Positions 19,201-29,618 of a stretch of 64,000 nt of DNA are shown in pieces. Within the stretch, counting starts at the first letter, position 1. Every line of letters starts with the position of its first letter. Both the position numbers and the translations under genes were made by a program. Origin of the DNA: Neofusicoccum parvum (lineage: Eukaryota > Ascomycota > Dothideomycetes > Botryosphaeriales > Botryosphaeriaceae); NCBI GenBank assembly GCA_020912385.1, contig CP087216.1:806001-870000 (forward strand). The letters run 5' to 3'. The notes under the pieces were generated by a model. The model did no database searches and was not told the origin of the DNA. It saw nothing but the letters and a program-made list of their open reading frames with translations.

Positions 19201-22200
19201 ACGCCGTCGAACCCGTCGAACCCGTCGATGCGACAATGTTCAGACGGTCGCCTGGTTTTCCAGGTATACGGCAGCTGACGTACATTTCCCTGACTGCCGT
19301 AGGAGCCCAAATATTATCTGGACCTCTCTGGGGTTCGGCGACCAGCAGAGGGCCAACGCATTGGAAGAGACTGTCTAGCGTAGTCGGATGCACCGCCAGC
19401 TCCGTCTCATACTGGTATGGCATTATCGCTCGCGTGTCCGAGACGCTTATCTCACCTGCCGCCTGCCCGTTGCCGTATCGGAGATTAAGCACGTTCTGGA
19501 ACGTCGGTCCGCGCTGGGGGGATACCCTGGCCCACTCCTGGTAGAACTTGCTTCTGTCTACAACGCGTTGGCACTCTTTGCTAACCTTCTCGAACCGTGC
19601 CGAAACGCCATTGCTGCTCTGGTGCCCCTTGCGGACGCCGACGAATCCGCAGCAGTGGTGAACCCAACCCTTCGTGTTGCTGTCCCAGGTCGAAATCTCG
19701 AACTCGTCCCAAGTCCCCGACATGGGCCGCAGCTTGGTCGCCATGTCGCATCGGACGCCTTCCTCCAGCACCAATGGCTCCAAAGCTCGCACCTCGCGGA
19801 GCAAGAAACCATCGAAGTCCACTCGCCGCGAAGTGGCGAGCTCTGCGGCAGCCTCAACTGCCGTGCTGATGAAGCCCGCGAAGGGGAATACGGCCGACTG
19901 AAGCCGATAGTCGCGGAGCCACGGCAGATCTTCCATTCGAAGAACGTTCTTCCACGTTGTCTCGCCGCCACTTAGTCCCTCCAATGGGCGACCGAGTAGG
20001 TCGTGGCGCACGAATTCTCCGCGCAGGCTCTCGTCAATCAGCCGCGAGTCGAGCCAGTACCTGGACCGAGACCAAGGGTATGGGCTTAGACCTTCAACCA
20101 GCCGAGGTGCTGTTTCGGTGGTTCCATCTGTCGCAGCGGGGAAGTTGACTTCACCAAACTTCAAGGCGACGCCCATGCTGTAAAGCTTTCCCGCCAGCTC
20201 AAGACTGGTACGCCGAGCATCCTTGCCACGCTCCAACATAGAAAAGAGTAGCGTTTGTTCAATCTGGACCGACTTCAGAATCTGCTTGGTTGGTCCCAGC
20301 AGTGTAGTCCGTGGTCCAATCTCCACGAAAGCATCCGGAGGGCTGTCCTTCGATAGCAGATCAAGTACGCCCTGTGAAAATCTGACAGGATACCTGGCAC
20401 TACTTGCCCAGTAAGACGGTTTAACCTTCGTACCGCTAATTTTACGGCCGTACATGGTTGAGTAAAACGCGGCCCTGTGGTTCTCCTTCGGCTGAGGCTC
20501 CAAGCCCTCGAGGTTCTTGTACAATTCCAGCACATGCTCCAGGAAAGGAGAATGGTAGGGAACATCGACATCAAGCCTCTTGTGCAAGATACGCTTTTCT
20601 CGCATGAGCACCTCGAGTTCTGCTAGCCCCGCCTCATCACCCGAGGCTGTGATCGACTTGGGCGAATTCTCACAGGCTACCACGACGGTTCCTGCCTTCA
20701 CTGCACTAAGAAGCGGCGATATCTCGTCGGCCCCCGCCATAATGGCTATCATGCCGCCCCTCAGGTCTGGCTGCTCTGTCCGGAGGGCTGCTGTAAACTG
20801 GCCACGGTAATATGCGGCGCGCGTCGCGCTCTCGAGAGACAGGATGCCGGCAGCAAAGGCGGCCGCGATCTCGCCGCTAGAGTGGCCCACGACGGCACAG
20901 GGCTCGACGCCCCACGACCTGAGCAAGACTACCAGGGCAATCTGCAGCGCGGTAGTGGCCGGCTGGCTGATTTCGGGCTGGTCGATGCGCGACTCGGCCC
21001 CGGCCGTGAACATCTGCTCCGCCAGCACGAAGTCCGCCCCGAGCTTCTCCAGGATCGCATCCGTCTCCCGGATCGCCTGGGCGAAGACGGGGTACCGGTA
21101 GAAGAGCTCGCGGCCCATGCCGAACCATTGGGAGCCTTGGCCGGGGAAAATGAAGGCTAGCCTCGGACTCCGCTGTCCGCACCTCACGCCGCCGCTGCTG
21201 GGCAGGGCTGTCGCGAGCTCCGATGTCGACGAGGCTACCCCCGCTGTTCTCCAAGATAGGTGCGACCGGCGCTGGCCGAGCGTGTAGGCTAGATCGCGAG
21301 CTGAGATTTGGTCGCTGCTCTGCAGGAACTGCACCAGTTGCTCTTTTCTTGCCGTGAAAGCGGCCTCGTCGTTTGCTGATAGCGCAAAGAGGAACGGGTT
21401 CGTAGTAGTGTCATCTTTGCTACCGTTATGCTCAACGAGCAGAGTGGGTTTGTTGGTAGGCGCCTGCTCCAGCACGCAGTGGGCGTTGGTGCCGCCGAAG
21501 CCGAAGTTGTTGACTGCTGCGTAGCGCTTTCCTTGTGGCCACGGAATCGAATTTACCGGAACCTTTTTGAGTCGGGCTTGGTCAGTAGATGGCTTTGGTA
21601 GTCGAAAAAGGAAAGTGGGTTAAAAAGGTAAGAATGAATGTAATATGGCTCAGTACCTCCATATTGCGGCTACGCAGCGGCGCCTTCTCGTTTTCTTGCT
21701 CGAACCCGACAGTCGGCGGCACGATACCTTTCTCCAACATCAGGGCGACTTTGATAACTGAAGGTATGCCACTGGCGGACTCCAGGTGGCCCACGTTCGA
21801 CTTGACCGATCCAAGAAGCAGCGGATTTTCGGCCGTCCGTCCGTTGCCAAAGACAGTGTGTATTGCTGATAGCTCCACAGGGTCTCCAACTCGCGTTCCG
21901 GGTGCGTGCGCCTCCACAAAGCCAACTTCCTCTGGTGATATGCTGGCCCGCGCGTACACCTGTTGCATCAGTTTTGCCTGGGAGGCCTCACTGGGTGTTG
22001 TGTAGCTAAGCTTTTGGCCGTCGTGATTCACACCAACGTCGGCAAGCACGCAGTGGATGCGGTCGTTGTCCCGCAACGCCTGATGTAGTGGCTTCAACAC
22101 CAGGCACCCGGCCCCTTCACCACGTGCGTAGCCCGAATCTGCCGCCTGGTCAAAGGCGGCAATCTTTCCCGAGGGATTCAACATCCTACATTCCGTTTGT

Positions 22201-23055
22201 AAGTCAGCATCGACCATCGCACCATGTTTCCTATCTGGGCAAATGCCTCCTCTTTTTTCCTCTGCTTAGAATCCTGGACGTACATCAAGTTTGACAGCAA
22301 CATCCACCTCCACGGTGTCAGATTCAGTGCGCAGCCCGCCACAATACACACCTCCGTCTCTCCAGACCGCAAGCTCTGCGCCGCCTGATGCATAGCCGAC
22401 AACGTAGACGAGCACGCCGTCTCGACCGTAACGCTAGGCCCCTTCAGGTCGAAGTGGTAGGAGATGCCGTTGGACAGCATGCAGGCGTTGCCCAGCGCGG
22501 CGCTCATGGGCGTGCTGCTGTGCACGTCGTTCATCTGCCCGAACGTGTAGTCGCACATGTTGTTCGTGGCGAAGACGCCGACATCCCGGCCCGCGATCTG
22601 CTCCTTCGGGATGCCAGCGTCCTCCAGCGCCTCGAAGGCGCATTCGAGCAGCAGCCTGTGCTGCGGACCCTGCACACGCTCGTCAGCACGCCTCTCCCAC
22701 CCTCTCTCCCCCCAGCACGAAGGACCGTCGACGAGGGCGTTTTTACCGTCGCAGCCGCCTCGGTCGCCCCCATCTTGAAGAAGCCCGCGTCGAACGTCGA
22801 CACGTCCTGGTCGACGAAGTAGCCGTGCCGCGTGTTGATGCAGTCCTTGCGGTCCGGGTTCGGGTGGTAGAAGGTGGCCGGGTTGAACCGGTCGGCGGGG
22901 AACTCTGTCCGTCCGTCGCGCGAGGACACCATCATGTCCCAGAAGTCGGGCAGGGAGGAGACCGCGCCGGGCATGCGGCAGGACATGCCTACGATGGCGA
23001 TGGGCGCGGGTGTGGGTGTGGGGGGAGGGGGCTCCTCCGCATTGATGCCGGGCAT
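16214..23055 (-). CDS. Highly reducing polyketide synthase (KS-AT-DH-ER-KR-ACP)
   Basis: Six exons (23055-22747, 22669-22284, 22185-21657, 21592-17546, 17459-17136, 17071-16214) encode 2150 residues. The KS (about 18-450) has active Cys in VETACSS and both His (EAHAPGT, KSNVGHLE). The AT (from about 550) has PGQGSQW and GHSSGE. The DH (about 935-1240) has the His of HDLLG and the Asp of TLDSLFQ. No C-methyltransferase domain is visible before the ER (about 1465-1755). The ER has a nucleotide loop HAHGSLGQ and is about 30 residues shorter than usual after GAEVF. The KR (about 1770-1960) has GGTGGLG and the Tyr of GYSAANTY. The ACP Ser is in LGLDSL (about 2104). There is no release domain, as is usual for this class. 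It should make a reduced, unmethylated chain; the product is unknown. It is divergent from a P450. Confidence 0.92.
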
Positions 23056-23992
23056 TTTGGAGGGAGTGGCGCTGGGAGGACTGGGATGGTGGTCGGATTA
23101 GGGCAGGCTAAGGATAGTGGTGTAAGGGAGGTATGAGCAAGGTGCGTAAATTCTGCTGCGAGGGTCTCCGAAGCTATTCACAGGCGCTTTTCTGGAGAGC
23201 TCTCCACACTCTTGGATCTTATATCTTCGAATAAGACCTCACGCTGCTCGAGCGCATTGGCAACACATCCCCCATTCTGGACACTTGTGACCATCAGGCC
23301 ATCTTACTCGCGTCGTACCCCATACGTGAAGATGGGTACCCCGAAAACAATGTTCGCGGGTTTACTCGCAGTCCTCTCGTTTACACACAGCTTTTGTGGA
23401 GCCCCAGCATTGAGATCTCCGCAATTCTTGGTGGGGCCCCAGGGTCTTGGCGGCTTCGCCCAAGTCGGGCGTCCAGTGCACGACTCGAGAGGACCTTGTT
23501 GTTTGGCTGCGGAGGACAGTGCCTGACTTCTGGGGAAAATACGAGGAAGGAGAGCCCGGGATTCTTTGGGTTTTGGTAGGTTTGCCGATAGGGTCGGGAG
23601 GATGATCTGACGTCAAAGTACGGCAACAACCGCAGCGGGACGGGAAAGAGCGTAAGGCGTACGGGAAGCCTTATAATTGGGCGTGACGACAAGGTCCCTT
23701 CTGCATGATTTGAAACTGCCCAAGGCGCCGTGCGAAAGATTTTCTGCCCAGAAATCCGAACACAGCAGGAGTAGGCATTGTCAGACTACGACAAGGCCGG
23801 ATCGCCGCGCGGAGCCCCGACGATGCGCTCAGGACCAGCGGCAAGACGGCTAGGATCTATACGATGGAGCGGTGTGATAAGAGCCCGGTGTCCAATCCGG
23901 GGCCGTGAGAAACTCTGTCCCGTTGCTTAGGTGAGTGAAGGCTCTTGGTCTCATCACAAGAACAGCAACTTCCAACAACACCCCAATCAGCC
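23056..23992. other. Shared divergent promoter of PKS and P450
   Basis: This 937-bp spacer lies between two head-to-head biosynthetic genes, an arrangement that often means shared regulation. A TTATAT motif lies near 23219 on the PKS side. I see no palindrome that I could assign to a known cluster regulator. Confidence 0.5.
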
Positions 23993-25748
23993 ATGGCCAT
24001 AGACGTTCCTCTTCCCATCTTGCTTTTTCTGCTTTCCGTGCCCGAGGCTCTTCTCGTGAAATATCTGGCTCCAGAGCAGACTGTCCAATCCGTATCATTC
24101 ACCTTAATCATCCCTGTCTTGTTCGGGTTGAACTTCTCCGTCTGGGTCTTTTGGAACGTATTCATATATCCATTTTTCTTTAGCCCTCTACGGCATCTCC
24201 CGGAGCCCAAGGTTTGCCACTCACTGCACTCGGCCAGGGCAAAATTCTGATTGGTTGTAGAGCGGATATCCTCACTACGCGCGGTGGCTGGTTCTTACCG
24301 ACAAGTTCCTCGCAACAGAGTACCTCAGGTGGATCAAAGAGGTTCCCAACAATGGCCTTATCAGATACCGCGGCCTCTTCAACGCCGAGACCCTCATTCC
24401 AACGGACACACAAGCACATGCAGACATCTTGGTGCACCGCACCTATGACTTCGCCAAGCCAGAAAAGCTGAGAACTTTCCTCCGCCGCTTCATAGGCGAT
24501 GGCTTGATCAACATCGAAGGTGATGAGCACAAGTTCCAGCGTAAGGTCATGGCGCCGTCATTTAGCTTCCGCCAAATAAAAGAGCTCTATCCTACCTTCT
24601 GGGCAAAGTCCCTGGAGCTTACCCAAAGGATTGCGGCTGAACTTCCGGACAGTCCGGAGTATGATGCTGAGACCGGCGAGGGCATCATCGATATCGCCCA
24701 CTGGTCAACGAAGGTTACTCTCGATATCATTGGCCGCGCTGGTTTGGGGTGTGATTTCAATTCACTGAAGAACCACGATGACCCACTGGTGGCACTTTAT
24801 GACGAGATATTGGAGCCGACGACAGAAAAGAAGTTTCTCTGCCTGCTGTACCTGTACTTCCCCGACTGGCTTCTCAGACTCGTGCCTTGGGAAGCCAACC
24901 GCCGTCTGAACCTCAACACCGACCGACTGCGGGAAGCGAGTTTGAACTTGATGAAGGAAAAGAAGCAAGCATTCAAGAACAACGGCGACGAGCAAAAGGA
25001 CATCCTCTCCGGCCTCCTCCGCACCAACCTCTTCAGCGACAAACAGCTCGTCGACCAACTTCTCACCATCCTCGCCGCCGGGTAAGGCCCCTCCCTTCTC
25101 ACTCCCCCCTCCCCAACTAACAACACCTTCCACAGCCACGAATCAACCGCTACAACCTTCACCTGGGCCACATACCTCCTCGCCCTCCACCCCGTCGCCC
25201 AATCCCGCCTCCGCGCCGAAATCCGCAACGCCCACCTCCCGTCCCCCACGGACATCACCGCCGACGACCTCTCCGCCACGCTCGAATCCCTGCCCTACCT
25301 CAACGCCGTGTGCAACGAAGTGTCGCGCCTCTACCCAGCCGTGCCGATCGTGGCCCGCGTGGCCGTGCGCGCCACCACCGTCGCCGGCGCCGCCGTCCCC
25401 GCCGGCACCATCCTCAACCTCGTGCCCTGGGCCGCCAACCGCAACCCCGCGCTCTGGGGCGCCGACGCCGGCGCCTTCGCGCCCGAGCGGTGGCTGGACG
25501 CAGTAGATGGGCGGGTGAACAACGAGGGTGGCGCGCGCAGCAACTACGCGCAGATGACGTTCTTCCACGGGCCAAGGAGCTGCGTGGGCCAGCGCTTCTC
25601 GATGGCAGAGCTGAGGTGTCTGATTGCGGCGTTCGCGGGGGGGTGCGAGTGGCGGTTGGGGATGCGGGAGGAGGAGGTCGTGCCCGGTGGGTTCGTGACG
25701 GTGAAGCCGAAGGGGGGGATGAGGTTGAGGGTTAGGGTGGTGGGGTAA
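23993..25748 (+). CDS. Cytochrome P450 monooxygenase
   Basis: Three exons (23993-24211, 24261-25081, 25136-25748; introns 49 and 54 nt) encode 550 residues. A hydrophobic N-terminus of about 65 residues should anchor it in the ER membrane, followed by a Pro-rich hinge (LRHLPEPK). The I-helix oxygen motif AGHEST lies at about 345-350, the ExxR motif NEVSRL at about 407, and the heme-binding loop FHGPRSCVG near 490-498 with the ligand Cys. All signatures are intact. The family was not identified. Its position head-to-head with the PKS suggests that it oxidises the polyketide, which is inference. The 3' third is much more GC-rich than the 5' part. Confidence 0.92.
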
Positions 25749-26301
25749 GGGGGCTCGGTGGTGCTTTGGGGTGGGAGATAGGTCGGCTTCGAGGTAGGCT
25801 GCGAGTACGTTGTGGAGCGGCTGCGTAGGCAGGCATTTGTGGTCACATGCCAATTTTTTTCTCATCATCACATGGCTTTGGGCCTATGAACAATCAACAC
25901 ATGCAAACAAGAGTAAAGGGTCTAGCTTCTAGAATTCAATGATGACACTTATTTAATATTGTTAGAAGTTCTTGAGATGCCAATTCAATACACTTACAGT
26001 GCAATCAGCCCCGCCGCCCGCCCTTAGGGTCCTGAGTGGCCTCAAGCACAGGACGCGCCAAGTTGGCTAGGAACCTGCTTAATGCCACTCGGACTGATAA
26101 ATGCTCTGGAAATTTACGTAGACTATATTCGCTCTCGCATTAAGCACTCTTGAACGTTCCATGTGATCATCTCTTCGCACGAGAGGAGCTAGGATGTATT
26201 GTCGTTATACACATCATACTGCGATGGACTGATGATTAGATCTGGCTTGCTTACCATCATCAGTCAGTGACTGGTTCCTATGATGAGTCAAGCCTCCTCC
26301 T
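25749..26301. other. Intergenic
   Basis: This spacer lies downstream of the P450. The part after about 25850 is AT-rich compared with the gene. No gene, TIR or tRNA is apparent. Confidence 0.45.
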
Positions 26302-26723
26302 TTGGCCTATAGTCCTGCCGTAAATGCTTGTGGAAGATCACAGCCGTACGAAGGTCGGTGGTCTACTCACAATGTAGAAGAACTTGGTGCGATTCGCGTC
26401 TTAGTCTGTGGAAATACCGGAGTCGGCAAGTCTATACTCATAAACAAAGTGTTTGGCGTCCCACTCGTAAGCTCAATCTCGAAAGGCCGAATGTTGAATA
26501 GAGCTGACATCGCATACAGACCGAAGAGTCACACCGAGCCAGAGGCGAACACAATGTAAGAGACGAGATTACGTATGAGGGCAGTAAGGACTTGATCGTA
26601 CACGACTCGGGAGGGTTCGAAGCTGGGGCCAGCGACGAGATGGATGCGATCAAAGAATTACTGTGTCGTCATCGCTTCAAGCACACTCGTGTCACAGATC
26701 ACGGAAGCAGTGTTAGATTTTAA
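26302..26723 (+). pseudogene. Truncated, frameshifted P-loop GTPase domain
   Basis: The region encodes VLVCGNTGVGKSILINKVFG, a Walker A motif in the style of fungal G-domain (AIG1/dynamin-like) proteins. Near 26555 the frame ends in a stop (TAA). The expected continuation, VRDEITYEGSKDLIVHDSGG with the switch-like DSGG, is present in the next frame from about 26556. That frame runs to a stop at 26721, far short of a complete protein. One frameshift plus missing C-terminal parts indicate a gene remnant. A spliced short gene is less likely because no good intron fits. Confidence 0.65.
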
Positions 26724-26946
26724 GTGAGTTGTATTAAGCGTTGTAAAAAGTACCAACGCCCTCAGAAGTTCCCGTTCCGCATGTGGCAACGAAAGGATAG
26801 CCCGTCGAAACTCCCAAGAGAATTTCCCATTGCCAGAATCCCAAGCCAGCTTGAGCTTTGCCTTCCTGGACATGTTGCTCAATCCAAACACTGACCTTCA
26901 GCCTTCATCAGAAGCTTCGATAGCAATCTCGTGGCATATCCCCAGC

Positions 26947-27912
26947 TCAGTTCTTCTTGCGGTCATCAAACTGGTCGTCATCAAAGTCATCAAACCCACC
27001 ACGTCCACCCTGCCTACGTCCACCCTGACCAAACCCCTGAGGACCGAAACCCCGACCCTGGCCAAGGCCCTGCGGAGCACCGAAGCGACCAGCACCGCCA
27101 CCGCGCTGGAAATCATCGACGTCGTCATCAAAATCGTCGACGCCATCATCCCCACGACGCATCTTCCTGCCACCGAACAGGCCGCCCACCTCGCGCAGCC
27201 CATCCTGGAACGCGTCCTCAGCACCGTCGCCGGCGTCGCCGAGCGCATCAGAGACGTCAAAGCGCTTGCGGACGGGCGCGCCGCGGCCGCCCTGGCGCCG
27301 GCCCTGGTTCTGGCGCCACTGCCTCTCGCGCTCGCGCTCCAGCTGGTCGTCCTGGGCGTCGCGGAGGTCGTCGAGCCGATCGTCCGCGCGCTCGCGGGCG
27401 TCGTCCTCGCGCTCGCGGGCGCGCTCGGCGGGGCTGTCGTCCTCGTCGTCGTCGTTGTCGCGCTTCTTCAGGCTGCCGCGCACGCGGATGGCGCGCTTGA
27501 CGGGCGGGCGGCCCTGGCGCTCGCGCTCGCGCTCGAGCCTGTCCTCCTGGGCGTCGCGCAGGTCGTCTTGCCGCTCGCGGGCGCGCTCTGCGGGGGTGTC
27601 GTCGTCGTCGAAGTCGTCGTCGTCGTGGTCGAGGCGCTGCTTCAGGCTGTTGCGCACGCGGATCTTGCGGTCGTCGAACAGGTCGTCGTCGTCGAAGTCA
27701 TCGAAACCGCCGCCGCCGCCACCCCGACCACCCTGGCCGAAGCTGGAGAGGCCGAAGTCGTCGTTGTTGCCGCCCGGCCGGAAGCCGCCTGGGGCGTTGG
27801 TGAGGCCGTTGCTGCCGGGCTGCGGGAAGCGCTGGTCTCCGCCGGGTGGGAGGGCGGCGCCCTGGACGAGGGCGGTGGCGAGGAGGATGTTGGTGGTGGT
27901 GGTAAAGCGCAT
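26947..27912 (-). CDS. Secreted Asp/Arg/Gly-rich repeat protein
   Basis: A single exon encodes 321 residues with no recognised domain. The N-terminus MRFTTTTNILLATALVQGAA is a clear signal peptide and is nearly the same as that of the alanine-rich protein at 7006-9329. A Gly/Phe/Gln-rich part follows, then a charged region with two copies of a unit of roughly 60 residues. Each copy has RVR.SLK, an Asp run, PAERARER and LERERERQ. The C-terminal part repeats QGFGQGGR and GGFDDFDDD. Several dibasic sites (VKR, KKR, RKR) could be cut by Kex2. The start is set by the signal peptide; a TATATAA box lies about 200 bp upstream. Low-complexity, partly disordered secreted protein; function unknown. Confidence 0.7.
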   Translation of the reverse strand: MRFTTTTNILLATALVQGAALPPGGDQRFPQPGSNGLTNAPGGFRPGGNNDDFGLSSFGQGGRGGGGGGFDDFDDDDLFDDRKIRVRNSLKQRLDHDDDDFDDDDTPAERARERQDDLRDAQEDRLERERERQGRPPVKRAIRVRGSLKKRDNDDDEDDSPAERAREREDDARERADDRLDDLRDAQDDQLERERERQWRQNQGRRQGGRGAPVRKRFDVSDALGDAGDGAEDAFQDGLREVGGLFGGRKMRRGDDGVDDFDDDVDDFQRGGGAGRFGAPQGLGQGRGFGPQGFGQGGRRQGGRGGFDDFDDDQFDDRKKN

Positions 27913-29618
27913 GGTGGATGTGTGTGTCGGTGATTATTCGGTAAGTGGAAGCCAAACGCTACGGACTTGAGGATAAAGGTTAAGTGTGTTGAGCTTGTGG
28001 GTAGTTTGTACTTGTAGTTGCTTGATGTTCTTGAAGGTTGGATGAGAAGAGAGGATGATGTGAATTGACTTGATGCTCAGGAACACTTCGAAGCTGTTAA
28101 CGAGTGGGCTTATATACCTGACTTTCACCACCTCTCGAATCTATTCCTGGATCAATTCATCGCCATACAGAGGTCAACGGCCTCCCACGTTGACCATGTC
28201 CACGTCCCCGCGGCGGTGATCGGATCGAGGCTGTGAACGGGGCGCCCACCACTACGACGACGCCCAACGTGATTTTGCGAATCATGGACAGAAGGGTGAA
28301 TTCATCACCAGGCGGGGCTTAGCTACAGGTCGGCCGTTAGAGAATGTCTCTGAAGATCTCTGTAGGTACCTGTGAGGGTGTTCCCAGAACAGGTCGACGG
28401 CAAGTCCACAAACAAGACGAGATGATGGCATGTGGGGAGAGCCAAGCGTGGCTTGCGGGTGATCCACTGCCCTGATTGCGGGGCGCACTTACATAATTAA
28501 ACTCTCCGTACGCGTCCGCGCCAAGCGGGAAACACCTTGGCTGACCAATTCGCAGGCTGGCTGTTTCGTTCGGCGATCTTGGGACTGACGCTGCCCGCTC
28601 TGGGCTGGGCTGTGGCGGGTCTCTTGGCTCTCCGCCCACATGGCGTAATCGCCAGACATCGCGTTTCATAGCTGGGGAAGCTTAACGTGGGCAGGGCTAC
28701 TCCGGACAGCAAATAGGCAGCGGCCTTCGCTTACGTCTATTCCGCTTCCGGCAATTTGAATGTCGCATTAGTCTGCACGTAGGCTAGTGGCTGTAGGTGG
28801 TGATTTAAATTTGGCTCAGGCGGTGCTGAAGCCTATTGTGATTTGCTGCGCCATATTCGCATGAAGTCCCGAAACTAACTTCAGGGACAGACAGATCTGC
28901 ACGTGAGTCTTGCCCGTTATGAGAGTCCGATCCGGCGAGAATGATCTCAGGACATTGCTGTTTCAGGAGAACGCAAATCCTCTGGAACCTTTGCCGGACA
29001 ATGCCGTACATGTACGCCTGCATCGTCGTTTCCTGCGAACATGAAACTTCCGAGACCTTTCAACTACTGCGTACTCTCGTATCTCGCTTTACTCCGTCAA
29101 GCGTTGTTTGTGTCGTAATATCTGCCCAGGATGTGGAAGGGGGAGAATACGAGGTGGCATTGTTCATATATTTTACTCCACGGCTTTGCCTAACATGCCT
29201 TCCATAAGACCTAGAAGCTCAAAGCTGAGCTCCCCAATCAATTGATTGACCGAAGTAGCCGTGAAACAAAAACGAGAAACAAGAAACGATGCCACTTCTC
29301 ATGAGAATAGGGTTGTCGATCTTGAATGCTGAAGCAGAACGCCAGAGGTAAACATCATTAAAGGGAGTGAGCAATAAAGGCTTGATCCAACGCCGAACAA
29401 CGTACCTTGGTAACATGTGAATTCGCTTTTATGTCCCTGATCTATTAGGCTCTTCCGGATTGTGAATATTCTCACTGGTAGCGCCTGTCATGTCGCATAG
29501 ATGCCAGTGCACGCCGGCTGCCAGAACATTGCTCTATTCTCTATCCTCATTACTCTCATGATAGTCTCTCTATCCCATCTACAGGCCCTCGCGGTATCTT
29601 CTAACTGGAAACAAGAAA
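27913..29618. other. Intergenic
   Basis: About 1.7 kb. The left 300 bp is the promoter and leader of the Asp/Arg/Gly-rich gene. The right end holds the 3' UTR of the hydroxyacid dehydrogenase. I see no supported gene between them. Confidence 0.5.
28110..28116 (-). promoter_or_regulatory. TATA box of the Asp/Arg/Gly-rich gene
   Basis: TATATAA on the minus strand lies 198 bp upstream of the start codon at 27912. This implies a leader of roughly 160-170 nt if it is used. Confidence 0.45.

Noticed and set aside
26830..27933. Plus-strand frame of 367 codons opposite the Asp/Arg/Gly-rich gene
   Set aside because: It is a low-complexity Ala/Val shadow of Asp and Arg codons; the minus-strand frame has a signal peptide and promoter.
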